Assembly (NCBI GenBank): GCA_022766245.1
Contig: JALEPL010000037.1
Coordinates: 58,149 to 122,148 of the forward strand
From: Lachnospiraceae bacterium
Lineage (GTDB): Bacteria > Bacillota > Clostridia > Lachnospirales > Lachnospiraceae
Direction of reading: 5' to 3'
Length of the DNA: 64,000 nt
The position numbers and the translations under genes were made by a program. Positions 33,705-42,727 of the stretch are shown here, in pieces (the stretch's first letter is position 1; each line of letters starts with the position of its first letter). The notes below the pieces were generated by a model. That model worked only from the letters and a program-made list of their open reading frames with translations, had not been told where the DNA came from and ran no database searches.

Positions 33705-34157
33705 CTAATCAGACTTTCTGATGCCCCAGCGATTACTGTTCTTTAGTTCCAGATATTCGTTATATGCTTTCTCTAAGATCTGTTTTTCATTGGAAAACTT
33801 CAATAGGTGCACAGCCTCGTGGTACTTGTAAAAACCGGAATCTACAAAATACTCCTCCCTCTGAGGCTTACTGTAATAACTGTCCGCCATCATCAGAAAC
33901 CAGTGTACCTGTTTTTCTACCGTATCCTCCGGTACTGTGAAGGAATACTGGCTTCTCCCGATGTATTTTACAATGGAAGCATCCGCTCCCGTCTCTTCCT
34001 TTACTTCTCTGATGGCTGTATCCGGGAAATCTTCCCCCGGTTCCACGGTTCCCTTAGGCAATACCCATCCTTCATACTTATTCCTGTAATTTTTATATAG
34101 CACTAATATTTTGCCTCGAAAAATTACCACACCGCCACAGCTCGTTGCTTCGATCAT
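33705..34157 (-). CDS. NUDIX hydrolase
   Basis: Hydrolase of nucleoside diphosphates linked to another group, 150 residues. The Nudix box is complete: G-x5-E-x7-REVKEETG in GTVEPGEDFPDTAIREVKEETG split over two turns, at about residues 38-59. The N-terminal strand AMIEATSCGGVVIF is typical of diadenosine polyphosphate or general sanitising NUDIX proteins. The start is ATG 34157 with AGGAGG six nt upstream; an ATG 30 nt earlier is unsupported. It heads the small run toward gerW. The substrate cannot be predicted. Confidence 0.92.
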   Translation of the reverse strand: MIEATSCGGVVIFRGKILVLYKNYRNKYEGWVLPKGTVEPGEDFPDTAIREVKEETGADASIVKYIGRSQYSFTVPEDTVEKQVHWFLMMADSYYSKPQREEYFVDSGFYKYHEAVHLLKFSNEKQILEKAYNEYLELKNSNRWGIRKSD

Positions 34158-34238
34158 TGCATACCTCCTGATGTGTGGTTTCCACATAAACTATTTTTTA
34201 GTATACCCTTTTTTTAGGCTGCATGCAATAAATTATTT

Positions 34239-34380
34239 GTATCTGTTCAGAGCCAAGCAAAATTTAAATAAAAAATGTGACGAATGCTTGCATTCATGAG
34301 CATTTTTTATTTAAATTTTATTTGGCGGATACGCCACACCGAGAAAACGTTAGTTTTCGAGGTTGGCTCTGAACAGTTCC
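34239..34380. mobile_element. 142-bp relative of the MITE family
   Basis: Ends GTATCTGTTCAGAGCCAA and TTGGCTCTGAACAGTTCC form an 18-bp inverted repeat with two mismatches. The flanking octamers are AATTATTT and AATTTTTT, a 7-of-8 match consistent with an aged target duplication. The interior has a long AT-rich hairpin (AAATTTAAATAAAAAATG and its complement) and a smaller hairpin (CGAGAAAACG / CGTTAGTTTTCG). The interior is unrelated to the 134-bp copies. Confidence 0.7.
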
Positions 34381-34432
34381 AATTTTTTTACAGAAGTTTG
34401 AATTCTCTCCCCCAATTGTGATAAAATAAAAA

Positions 34433-34492
34433 AATTGAATCATGTTTTTACGGCCTCATCAGCAAGTGATTCGGCCTGTTGTGAACAGTTAC
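34433..34492. repeat. 60-bp end module of the 134-bp element
   Basis: Colinear with 24164-24223, with only a few substitutions, ending in GTGAACAGTTAC. It encodes an outward pseudo-N-terminus (MFLRPHQQVIRPVVNSY) in frame with the downstream glycosyltransferase. Confidence 0.75.
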
Positions 34493-34522
34493 AAAAAAAT
34501 GTCAAATTTCACGGAGGATCCT

Positions 34523-35545
34523 ATGATAACAGTAAGTTTATGCATGATCGTAAAAAATGAAGAAACGGTGCTTGCCCGTTGTCTGGATAGTCTGGATGGT
34601 CTGATGGATGAGATCATCATCGTGGACACCGGTTCCATCGACCGGACAAAAGAGATTGCAGGAAAATATACAAATCAAGTCTATGATTATGAATGGAATA
34701 ATGATTTTTCACAGGCCAGAAACTATACACTCTCACTGGCTCACTGTGACTATATTTACTGTGCCGATGCAGACGAAGTAATGGACGAGGAGAACCGTGA
34801 AAAATTCCGCCAGTTAAAGCAAGTTCTGCTGCCGGAAATCGAAATTGTTCAGATGCTCTACTCCGGTCAGTACGATTCCAACACCGTGTATAACTTTGAT
34901 GAGGAATACCGTCCCAAATTGTTCAGGCGGCTTCGCAGCTTCCAATTCATAAATCCCATCCACGAAACTCTGCGTTTAGACCCGGTGGTTTACGACAGTG
35001 ATATCCGCATTTTTCACAAGCCTCACGGACTGCATACAGACCGGGATATGGAGATTTTTGAGACACACTATTCACCAGAAAATGCCCCCCTCATTCCTTT
35101 CGAGCTGCAGAGAATGTATGCCAAAGAACTGTTTATTTCAGGAAAAGACGAACATTTCCTGCATGCCATACCTGTCTTTTTGCGTATTCTTGCAAAGGAT
35201 GAATGTTCTAGTGATGAGCTTCTCTATGCCTCCTGTGTCCTCGCCAGAGCATACCGTCTCACCGGGGACACCGCATCCTTCTTCAAATACGCCATGAAGG
35301 CTACCCTGTCTGAAAGCTGCAGTGAAATCTGCATGGAACTGGGTCATTTCTACGAAGAGCGAAATGATCTGGAAGAAGCCCACATCTGGTACTACAATGC
35401 AGCCTTTGAGACCACACCCATCTGCAATATCCACTCCGGCGGCGATGAGGCGCTCCTTGCCCTCGCCCGCGTCCTGGAAAACTCCGGCCTATACGAACAG
35501 GCCCGTATATATCGTAAACAGGCTCAGATTTCTATTAATTCATAG
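34523..35545 (+). CDS. Family 2 glycosyltransferase with C-terminal TPR-like region
   Basis: GT-A fold transferase of 340 residues. It has the nucleotide-sugar domain LCMIVKNEETVLARCLDSL, the diphosphate/metal motif region CADADEVMDEEN (DAD at about residue 86) and SFQFINPIHETL. The last roughly 130 residues are helical, with repeated LY..A..Y units typical of TPR-containing relatives (YASCVLARAYRLTGD, YEERNDLEEAHIWYYNA). The start is ATG 34523, with GGAGG five nt upstream. The in-frame 27-codon extension to 34442 comes from a repeat and should not be annotated. Donor and acceptor are unknown. Confidence 0.9.
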   Translation: MITVSLCMIVKNEETVLARCLDSLDGLMDEIIIVDTGSIDRTKEIAGKYTNQVYDYEWNNDFSQARNYTLSLAHCDYIYCADADEVMDEENREKFRQLKQVLLPEIEIVQMLYSGQYDSNTVYNFDEEYRPKLFRRLRSFQFINPIHETLRLDPVVYDSDIRIFHKPHGLHTDRDMEIFETHYSPENAPLIPFELQRMYAKELFISGKDEHFLHAIPVFLRILAKDECSSDELLYASCVLARAYRLTGDTASFFKYAMKATLSESCSEICMELGHFYEERNDLEEAHIWYYNAAFETTPICNIHSGGDEALLALARVLENSGLYEQARIYRKQAQISINS

Positions 35546-35570
35546 TCTTTTGTTAATAGGTATCTATTAT

Positions 35571-37043
35571 TTACTGATAGTAGGCATCAAACACTTTCTT
35601 CGCAGCCGGAACTGCCATATAGCTGCCGGAACCGGCTCCCTCACCCAACACTACAACGGCAATATCTTCTTTGCCGTCCTGATGGGCAAATCCCACAAAC
35701 CATGCATGGCTATTTCCCTTGACGGAACCATATTCTGCAGATCCCGTTTTGCCGTAAGCTTCGTAACCGGCTCCCGACAAAACACTTCCTGTTCCTTCCT
35801 CTACCACTGCTTTCATATACTCTTTTAATACCGATGCTTCCTTTGCGGTGCAAAGTTCCTTTACCTCTGTAGGTGCATATTCTTTCACCATCACACCATT
35901 ATTATTTTCTGTACGATCCACCACATAGGGCTTCATCAAGACCCCGTCATTTGCAACAGCACAGGTAATCATTAGCATATGGATGGGTGTAACCAGTGTT
36001 TCTCCCTGTCCAATGGATGTCTCCATCACCATGGAGTCACTGCTTGAAGAATCCGCAGAAAAAGTGCTGGCACTGCTTTCAAAATTCACCGGCAGATTTT
36101 GGTTAAATAACAATTCTTTACACAAACTATTCATCTGATCCATATCCAGAGAAAGACCAATATTAGCATAAGAAGAATTGCAGGAATTGGCAAAGGAATC
36201 CGTCAGGTTCTCTTCTCCATGAGCTTTACTGTTATAACAGTGAATCGTTGCGCCGGAAGCAGTATAGCTGCCACTGCAATCATACTGATATAGCTCGTAA
36301 TCCGGATTCTCCCGCATATATTCCAGCGTAGTAATCATCTTAAAGGTAGAACCCGGCGGGTATAATCCCTGGGTTCCGCGATTTAAAAGCATACTGTTCT
36401 CACTGCTTATGATAGAGTCCCAGTTATCTACGATATCATTGGGATCATAATCAGGTTTGGATACCATAGCCAGAATTTTTCCGGTAGCCGGTTCCATCAC
36501 AATCACTGCTCCATTATTATTGCCCAGTGCCTGATATGCACTTTCCTGCAGCTTGGAGTCCAGTGTGGTAATCACGTTATCTCCCTCGTTTTTTTCACCC
36601 TTCAGTTCCTGAACGATTCGTTCCCCGATAAAGGCATGGGATCTGAGCAGGTTAAAATTCATAGTGGATTCAATGCCCGCTTTTCCATTTGTGGAAAAGC
36701 CCACAACGTGTGCATACATGTTTCCGTATGGATAACTGCGGTATTCTGTTCCATCAGAAGCAGTCACCGTCTCCGCCAGCACCTTTTCGTCTGCAGACAG
36801 AATCTTTCCACGAATGACATGCTCTGAAAAGCTGTCCTGCCTGGTATTATACGGATTATTGATAAAATCTTCACTTTTCAATGTCATGAAATAGACAATA
36901 TAGCACATAAGTGCCAGAAATATCAGTAAAAACAGATATGTGATTACTACAAATTCTTTATTTTTTGTTGAAGTCTTCGATGTCTGTATCGAAGGCTGTC
37001 TTTTTTCGCTGCTTTTCCTTTGGTTTTGATTCTGTTTCTTCAT
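35571..37043 (-). CDS. Penicillin-binding protein, transpeptidase (PbpA/FtsI type)
   Basis: Membrane-anchored transpeptidase of 490 residues that cross-links peptidoglycan. It has a basic N-terminus, one membrane segment (about residues 33-53), a short dimerisation region and the transpeptidase domain with SxxK in PPGSTFKM, SxN in FANSCNSSYAN and KTG in YGKTGSAEYG. The start is set at ATG 37043, with GGAG nine nt upstream, which overlaps the FtsW/RodA gene by 86 bp in another frame. The pairing suggests a SEDS-PBP synthase couple for elongation, division or sporulation. Confidence 0.93.
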   Translation of the reverse strand: MKKQNQNQRKSSEKRQPSIQTSKTSTKNKEFVVITYLFLLIFLALMCYIVYFMTLKSEDFINNPYNTRQDSFSEHVIRGKILSADEKVLAETVTASDGTEYRSYPYGNMYAHVVGFSTNGKAGIESTMNFNLLRSHAFIGERIVQELKGEKNEGDNVITTLDSKLQESAYQALGNNNGAVIVMEPATGKILAMVSKPDYDPNDIVDNWDSIISSENSMLLNRGTQGLYPPGSTFKMITTLEYMRENPDYELYQYDCSGSYTASGATIHCYNSKAHGEENLTDSFANSCNSSYANIGLSLDMDQMNSLCKELLFNQNLPVNFESSASTFSADSSSSDSMVMETSIGQGETLVTPIHMLMITCAVANDGVLMKPYVVDRTENNNGVMVKEYAPTEVKELCTAKEASVLKEYMKAVVEEGTGSVLSGAGYEAYGKTGSAEYGSVKGNSHAWFVGFAHQDGKEDIAVVVLGEGAGSGSYMAVPAAKKVFDAYYQ

Positions 37044-38355
37044 AGTTAGCCTCTCCTTCATCCTCCCGCAGAATATACAGTCCCTGAACGATTCCAAATA
37101 TAATCAAAGTGCTGAGCAAGGAGCTTCCGCCATAGCTCACCAGCGGCAAAGTCACACCCGTGGAAGGAATAAATTTTGTCACTCCTCCTAAGGTGAGAAA
37201 TACCTGGATTCCATATACGCATCCGAGGCCCAACGCCACCAGCTTATAGAATTCATCCTTTAGCTGCATGGCAATGTTAAAAAACATCAAAAAGCAGCTT
37301 ATACAAACCAGTATCAGACACAGGGCAAAAATCACGCCCATTTCCTCTGCAATAGCTGAAAAGACAAAATCCTGCACCACCTTGGGTATTTTTTTCGGGG
37401 AGCCCTGATACAGCCCCATACCAAAAAATCCACCGGTTCCAATGGCAAACAAGGACTGGCAAATCTGATAGCCCTCGTTGTCAATCACCGTTAGGGGAGC
37501 CTTCCATGCCAGCACTCTGGTCTGCACATGAGAAAACAGCTTGTAAGCAATCACCGATGCCACGCTGCCCGCCGCCAGGCCTGCCACAAAATACGACACC
37601 CGCTTGGTAGCCACATAAACCATCGCCAGATAAGCCACAAAAAAGATCAGCGCACTTCCCAGATCCTTTGAAAGTACCAGTATCAATACGTGGGCTGCCG
37701 CCATAACCGTGGTAATGACAAGCTGATGAAATTCTGTGGAGCGATAAAACATTGCCGCCACATAAAACACAAACAAAATCTTAATAAATTCCGATGGCTG
37801 AATGGTAATTCCTGCTATGGTAAAGGAAATCTTGGCTCCATAACTGGTGGATCCCGCAATCCATACCACTGCCAGAGCCAGCACACCAATCACGCCATAC
37901 AACCAGGTGAGATTTCGAAAAAATTTCATCCTTCGAATCATGACTGGAATAATCAGACAAATAATGGATGATGCCGCTGCAATCGCAAACTGCTTGATGG
38001 CCCGCGCCGAATCGATACGTGTCAATATCACAAATCCAATCATCATCAGCATACACATATTATTGGCCAGGAGTCGTGATGCTTTGGGGTAAAACATGCG
38101 ATAACTGTTCTGTATCGTCACAAAAAGCACAATTTCTGCCACATACAATATGAACAGGCTCAGTTCCCTTGTCACCGAAAGTATCACCATATTTGCCACA
38201 AAATGAATCATATACAGCATACGACTCTGACGGCGAAACCGTTTCTCCTGCTTCTTTTTATCGTTTCCACGAAATACTGCAAAACATTCGTATGTATAGA
38301 TTGCAAAAAGAATAATCATGATATATTTTGCTAACTCTACAAATAACTGAACCAT
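36958..38355 (-). CDS. SEDS-family glycan polymerase (FtsW/RodA/SpoVE)
   Basis: Polytopic membrane protein of 465 residues with about ten or more hydrophobic helices. It has the SEDS signatures GAKISFTIAGITIQPSEFIKI (split by its turn), LSKDLGSALIFF with the catalytic-region Asp, and the C-terminal GGVTKFIPSTGVTLPLVSYGGSS. SEDS proteins polymerise lipid II together with a class B PBP, and that partner overlaps its 3' end. A long charged C-terminal tail follows the last helix. Start ATG 38355, with AGAGG seven nt upstream, lies 15 bp past the U32 stop. Confidence 0.93.
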   Translation of the reverse strand: MVQLFVELAKYIMIILFAIYTYECFAVFRGNDKKKQEKRFRRQSRMLYMIHFVANMVILSVTRELSLFILYVAEIVLFVTIQNSYRMFYPKASRLLANNMCMLMMIGFVILTRIDSARAIKQFAIAAASSIICLIIPVMIRRMKFFRNLTWLYGVIGVLALAVVWIAGSTSYGAKISFTIAGITIQPSEFIKILFVFYVAAMFYRSTEFHQLVITTVMAAAHVLILVLSKDLGSALIFFVAYLAMVYVATKRVSYFVAGLAAGSVASVIAYKLFSHVQTRVLAWKAPLTVIDNEGYQICQSLFAIGTGGFFGMGLYQGSPKKIPKVVQDFVFSAIAEEMGVIFALCLILVCISCFLMFFNIAMQLKDEFYKLVALGLGCVYGIQVFLTLGGVTKFIPSTGVTLPLVSYGGSSLLSTLIIFGIVQGLYILREDEGEANYEETESKPKEKQRKKTAFDTDIEDFNKK

Positions 38356-38369
38356 ACAAAAACCTCTTA

Positions 38370-40517
38370 CTATTCTACTCCTCTTTTCCAATGACCATTG
38401 GTGTAATCCTCCGGTGCAACACCTTCCTGATCAAGCAAATATTTTAGCACATCTTCTGTCTGTGCTGCATCCTCCACGGTAAAACATATCCGATAACCAT
38501 TACAGTGAATACGGGCAAGCGTTTCCTTCTCTTTCCATAAACACAATGGCGTGGAATTGTATAAAATATTATAGCATTCCGCACAGACATTCCTTACCGG
38601 AAAGTCCACGTGATATCGATCGGTAAGTTTGGTCAGCTGCATACGCCTATCACAGCATGATGTATTTTTATGCACGCATCCGGCAGATACCATAAGAGGA
38701 GCCCGGCCATAAATAATCATTTCCGAACAATGGTTATCCCGGCGCATCACTTCCTTTTTATTCAGTTCCAAAGGAATCGTGTCCCTGATAATGCCGTTCC
38801 GATAGAACCAATCTGCCGCACGATTCGAGAATGTGTACAGACGACTGTCACCAATCAACATTTTTTTTGTGGGATGACTGATGGTGAGAAAAGACAGTTC
38901 GTCCAGACTACATACCACGTAACCATCCAGCCCGATTTGCTCCATCTTCTCCCAGATTGATTCATAAAAGGATCTGGTATGACTTCGAAATACAGCCGGC
39001 ATGATATAATATGCCCTTTTCCCATAATCATGCAGCTTCGTGATATCTGCCGCCAAATCAGTCAGCAGGCTTTCCCTCTGATATAGCATGCTGTCCAGAT
39101 AGACGTCGGAAATCCCCTTCCGGAAAGCAACCACCTCTAACTGGTTTCGCTGTTCCACAGAGACAGCATATCTTATTCCACCCTGCATAGGTGAATCGTA
39201 TTTCGTTTCAGAGACCAAATCCAGCGGTTTGCTGTTCTTTCTTTGATATGGTGCAAGAATTTTCTGCTCCAATTGCTCCAACGCATCTCGCCGCAGCTGA
39301 TTGATTTGATTCACCGGCAGGAAAACATCTGGCTCCAGTTCTACCTGAAGCTGTTCAAAAGCAAAGGGTGTATTTCCGGTTTTTTCAAGCTTTTCCACCA
39401 GTTTTTCCTCTGTTAATGGCTGTTTCATGGCTTGCTGAACCACTTCGCCCTCCACAGTCACCTGGCAGGAATCATTCCACACCGTAAGTATAGCAGGCAA
39501 ATCTTTCGTCAGGATTAATTTTCCATAAATTTTTTCTTGTAATTGTCCCGATATGTATCGCTTCCGGATTTCTTCTATTTCAGGCGTTTCCCGTTTGCTA
39601 TGACTGGACGTTGTCCCGGAAAGCATCTTGCTGTCATTGTGCTTATAATAATACCCCTCCGTAAATCCACTCCGATTTCCCAGATCCTCCAAAAGCTTCC
39701 TATCGTTTGGATCAACGGGTCTTCGTGTGCCATCCAGATAAGAATCCATATACTTTCGATAAATACTCACTACACCGGCCGCATACTCCGGACTTTTCAT
39801 TCTTCCCTCTATCTTAAAGGAATATACTCCGTTATCTGCCAGTTCATACAAAAAGGGAAGCGTACACAGATCTTTTAAGCTGAGAATTGGTGTTTCTTTT
39901 CCACCGTTTACCTGATAAGGAAGGCGACAGGGCTGTGCACATCTTCCACGGTTGCCGCTTCGTCCCCCCAGCATACTGCTCATGAGGCACTGTCCGGAAT
40001 AGCAGTAGCATAACGCACCATGAATAAAGCTTTCTATTTCCACCCCCACTTCATCATGTATTTGTCTGATTTCAGATAAGGACATTTCCCGTGCGGTGAC
40101 CACACGGCTGATTCCGGCTTCTTTTAACAGACGCGCCCCTTCCTTATCCGCAACAGTCATCTGTGTACTGCTGTGAATGGGCAGACCCGGAAAATGCTGA
40201 AAGATAAAGTCTACCACACCCATATCCTGCACAATCACGCCATCAATGCCCGCCTCATAAAACGGGCAGAGATAATCGTACAGCTCTGTTTCCAGCTCCT
40301 GCTCCTTTAACAGCGTATTGACCGCCAGAAAAATCTTTCTGCCATGAATATGTCCGTACGCAATTCCTTCCAGCAATTCTTCTTTTGTAAAATTATTCGC
40401 ATATGCTCTGGCTCCAAACATGGTGCCGCCCAAATATACGGCATCTGCCCCGGCACAGATTACTGCCTTTAACGTTTCTAATGAGCCAGCCGGTGCTAAC
40501 AATTCCAAACTCTGCAT
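38370..40517 (-). CDS. Peptidase U32 family protein with DUF3656-like C-terminus
   Basis: Large U32 protein of 715 residues. The N-terminal catalytic-like domain (about 1-330) has LLAPAGSLETLKAVICAGADAVYLGG split around its turn, SFIHGALCYCYSGQC with the conserved Cys cluster, and GGRSGNRGRCAQPCR. The C-terminal part carries CHKNTSCC-like and CAECYN motifs that may bind an Fe-S cluster. Members include the 23S rRNA C2501 hydroxylase RlhA and collagenase-like proteins, so an RNA-modifying role is more likely than secreted proteolysis. No signal peptide. It lies 13 bp after zapA. Confidence 0.88.
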   Translation of the reverse strand: MQSLELLAPAGSLETLKAVICAGADAVYLGGTMFGARAYANNFTKEELLEGIAYGHIHGRKIFLAVNTLLKEQELETELYDYLCPFYEAGIDGVIVQDMGVVDFIFQHFPGLPIHSSTQMTVADKEGARLLKEAGISRVVTAREMSLSEIRQIHDEVGVEIESFIHGALCYCYSGQCLMSSMLGGRSGNRGRCAQPCRLPYQVNGGKETPILSLKDLCTLPFLYELADNGVYSFKIEGRMKSPEYAAGVVSIYRKYMDSYLDGTRRPVDPNDRKLLEDLGNRSGFTEGYYYKHNDSKMLSGTTSSHSKRETPEIEEIRKRYISGQLQEKIYGKLILTKDLPAILTVWNDSCQVTVEGEVVQQAMKQPLTEEKLVEKLEKTGNTPFAFEQLQVELEPDVFLPVNQINQLRRDALEQLEQKILAPYQRKNSKPLDLVSETKYDSPMQGGIRYAVSVEQRNQLEVVAFRKGISDVYLDSMLYQRESLLTDLAADITKLHDYGKRAYYIMPAVFRSHTRSFYESIWEKMEQIGLDGYVVCSLDELSFLTISHPTKKMLIGDSRLYTFSNRAADWFYRNGIIRDTIPLELNKKEVMRRDNHCSEMIIYGRAPLMVSAGCVHKNTSCCDRRMQLTKLTDRYHVDFPVRNVCAECYNILYNSTPLCLWKEKETLARIHCNGYRICFTVEDAAQTEDVLKYLLDQEGVAPEDYTNGHWKRGVE

Positions 40518-40530
40518 TTTTCTGTGCCTC

Positions 40531-41046
40531 TTATCTTCTCTTGCCGTTATTTAACACTGCAGGACTTCCGTTTTTTAAAAGATTATTCGCAGCATTATTT
40601 CCAGCATTTTTCACAGCTTCCCTGTTCTGTTCCACCTTTCCAAGCAGAGCCTCCTCCAAGGTGGCCTCCAGTCTTGTTTTATTTAATAGCAATTCTTTAT
40701 TTTCTTTCTCTAACTCCTTGATGGTCTTGCCATCGGCTTCATTTTGCATCTGCTTGCCAATCAGTTCATGCTTCAGGTCATATAGCTCCTTTTCCTTCTG
40801 TTCCAGCTCTGCCTCCAGCTTTTCCGCCTGAGCCTTTGCCTTAAAATAGTCATCCGCAAGGTTTAAAGCCAGCAAAGTAGATCTCATATCACTGGGAATA
40901 CGCTTGTATTCATCCAGCTGCTTGAACTCTACCACCTTGTCATTGATGTAACTTGCCACCCGCTGCAGATACTCCTGACTCTCGTATCCGCTGAGCGTGT
41001 ATACCTTACCGTCGATAATTACCTCTGTGTTTGTCTTTCCTGCCAT
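40531..41046 (-). CDS. zapA: Cell division protein ZapA
   Basis: FtsZ-associated protein that bundles protofilaments at the septum. The N-terminal globular domain (residues 1-70) carries TEVIIDGKVYTLSGYESQEYLQRVASYINDKV over its strand-helix unit. A long coiled coil (about 75-140) follows, then an Asn/Ala-rich tail. At 171 residues it is longer than the roughly 90 of Bacillus ZapA, as is usual in Lachnospiraceae. GGAGG ten nt upstream of the ATG. It begins the run toward the U32, SEDS and PBP genes, consistent with division or wall synthesis. Confidence 0.9.
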   Translation of the reverse strand: MAGKTNTEVIIDGKVYTLSGYESQEYLQRVASYINDKVVEFKQLDEYKRIPSDMRSTLLALNLADDYFKAKAQAEKLEAELEQKEKELYDLKHELIGKQMQNEADGKTIKELEKENKELLLNKTRLEATLEEALLGKVEQNREAVKNAGNNAANNLLKNGSPAVLNNGKRR

Positions 41047-41078
41047 ACCATTTTCTCCTCCATGCTTACATTTATTTT

Positions 41079-41099
41079 GTATCTGTTCTGAACAGTTAT
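41079..41099. repeat. Minimal solo palindrome of the element family
   Basis: Two element ends fused tail to tail: GTATCTGTTC, one T, GAACAGTTAT. No interior is present. Its last bases provide the ruvB stop codon. It matches the type of site into which the 46382 element inserted. Confidence 0.65.
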
Positions 41100-42091
41100 A
41101 TTTTTTCTATTCCAAGATGCTGATACGCATAATCTGTTAACACACGCCCCTTGGGGGTACGATTAATAAATCCGTTTTTTACCAGATAGGGTTCATAAAC
41201 ATCCTCAATAGTTCCTGCATCTTCTCCAATGGCAGCAGCAAGTGTATCCAGCCCCACCGGTCCGCCATGAAATTTATCCATAATGGTCATAAGGATATTT
41301 CGATCATTCTGATCCAGCCCCATTTTATCCACTTCCAACAGATCCAGGGCAAAAGATGCCACTTCCTTCGTAATGCGTCCGTCATACTGCACCTGGGCAA
41401 AATCCCGGACACGTTTTAGCAGGCGGTTGGCCAGTCGCGGTGTTCCCCGGGATCTTCTGGCCAGCTCTATGGCTCCATCTTCCTCTACAGATACACCCAG
41501 CTTCTGTGCTGAATGCTCGATAATAATCTTCAGTTCATCCACATTGTAAAACTCCAGATGATGCACCACACCAAATCGATCCCTTAAAGGAGCCGATAAA
41601 AGTCCTGCTCTGGTGGTGGCTCCCACCAGTGTGAAATGGGGCAGATCCAGACGAATAGAACGGGCGGTTGCGCCCTTTCCCACCATAATATCTATCGCAT
41701 AATCCTCCATGGCAGGATACAACACCTCTTCCACCTGCCGGTTCAGTCGATGTATCTCATCCACAAAAAGGATATCACCTTCAGAAAGATTACTCAAAAT
41801 AGCTGCCATTTCTCCCGGCTTTGCAATGGCCGGACCGGAAGTTACTTTCATATGTACGCCCATTTCATTGGCAATGATTCCGGCCAAAGTAGTTTTTCCC
41901 AATCCCGGCGGGCCGTAGAACAGCACATGATCTAAGGATTCCTGACGTTGCTTTGCCGCTTGAATGTAAATGCGCAGGTTTGCCTTGGCCTTCTCCTGAC
42001 CAATGTACTCATCCAGTGTGAGCGGCCGCAGACTTTTTTCTATTTTTACATCCTCTTCCTGTACCTGTGTAGAAATCACACGTTTTTCCAT
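41096..42091 (-). CDS. ruvB: Holliday junction branch migration ATPase RuvB
   Basis: AAA+ motor that drives Holliday junction branch migration with RuvA. The 331 residues include Walker [12 protein letters not shown], Walker [10 protein letters not shown], sensor 1 LVGATTRAG and the C-terminal winged helix with [18 protein letters not shown]-terminal [17 protein letters not shown] is typical. It follows ruvA by 18 bp. The stop codon lies in a small palindrome of the dispersed repeat family. Confidence 0.98.
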   Translation of the reverse strand: MEKRVISTQVQEEDVKIEKSLRPLTLDEYIGQEKAKANLRIYIQAAKQRQESLDHVLFYGPPGLGKTTLAGIIANEMGVHMKVTSGPAIAKPGEMAAILSNLSEGDILFVDEIHRLNRQVEEVLYPAMEDYAIDIMVGKGATARSIRLDLPHFTLVGATTRAGLLSAPLRDRFGVVHHLEFYNVDELKIIIEHSAQKLGVSVEEDGAIELARRSRGTPRLANRLLKRVRDFAQVQYDGRITKEVASFALDLLEVDKMGLDQNDRNILMTIMDKFHGGPVGLDTLAAAIGEDAGTIEDVYEPYLVKNGFINRTPKGRVLTDYAYQHLGIEKI

Positions 42092-42109
42092 GTTATTCTC
42101 CCTGTTTTT

Positions 42110-42727
42110 CTATAAAAATGCCATCTGTTTCAATGCCTGTTTCAAAATATCTTCCACACTGTTCTCCTCAGACAGTTCCAGACCGCGAATGGCTCCGGCA
42201 GCTTCTGATGTAGAATAGCCCAGGGCAACCAGTGCCTCGATGGCTTCCTGCTTTTTCCCAAGCTGCTCTCTTTTTTCCTCTTTCTGCAAGGTATGTGTCA
42301 GTTTCTCCTCAAAGGCTTCCTCCAGACTCAGTTTATCCTTCAATTCAATAATCAGTCTCTGGGCTGTCTTATTGCCGACACCCGGAGCCTTGGCAATGGC
42401 CTTTGCATCATCGGATAACACCGCAAAGCGCAAATCATCGGTGGACATCACAGATAGAATGGCCAAAGCTCCCTTTGGCCCGATTCCGCTTACACCAATT
42501 AAAAGCTCAAACACCTTCTTCTCATCACGGGTAAGAAATCCATATAACTCATTTGCATCCTCGCGCACATAATGATAGGTATATATTTTTACCTGCTCGC
42601 CCACAGAGGGAAGCTCCTCGATCATGCGGGAGGAAACACGGATATGATAACCGATTCCGTTATTCCCCACAACAATATGGTCTGCATCCATAATTTCTTC
42701 TAATTGTCCTTTGATATATGCGTACAT
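42110..42727 (-). CDS. ruvA: Holliday junction DNA helicase subunit RuvA
   Basis: Tetrameric junction-binding protein, 205 residues. The N-terminal OB domain (YIKGQLEEIMDADHIVVGNNGIGY over its strands), the helix-hairpin-helix region LLIGVSGIGPKGALAILS and APGVGNKTAQRLIIELKDKL, and the C-terminal RuvB-binding three-helix domain (ALVALGYSTSEAAGAI) are all present. The start overlaps the 3' end of the Gx-type gene by 28 bp. No ruvC is seen, as usual in Firmicutes that use RecU. Confidence 0.98.
   Translation of the reverse strand: MYAYIKGQLEEIMDADHIVVGNNGIGYHIRVSSRMIEELPSVGEQVKIYTYHYVREDANELYGFLTRDEKKVFELLIGVSGIGPKGALAILSVMSTDDLRFAVLSDDAKAIAKAPGVGNKTAQRLIIELKDKLSLEEAFEEKLTHTLQKEEKREQLGKKQEAIEALVALGYSTSEAAGAIRGLELSEENSVEDILKQALKQMAFL

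Larger units (their letters stand above)
34158..34522. other. 365-bp gene-free stretch carrying two repeat elements
   Basis: Contains a 142-bp inverted-repeat element (34239-34380) and a 60-bp end fragment of the 134-bp element (34433-34492), then the glycosyltransferase RBS. A short A/T-rich gap between the two repeats may hold the glycosyltransferase promoter, but none is clear. No coding region is supported. Confidence 0.7.
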
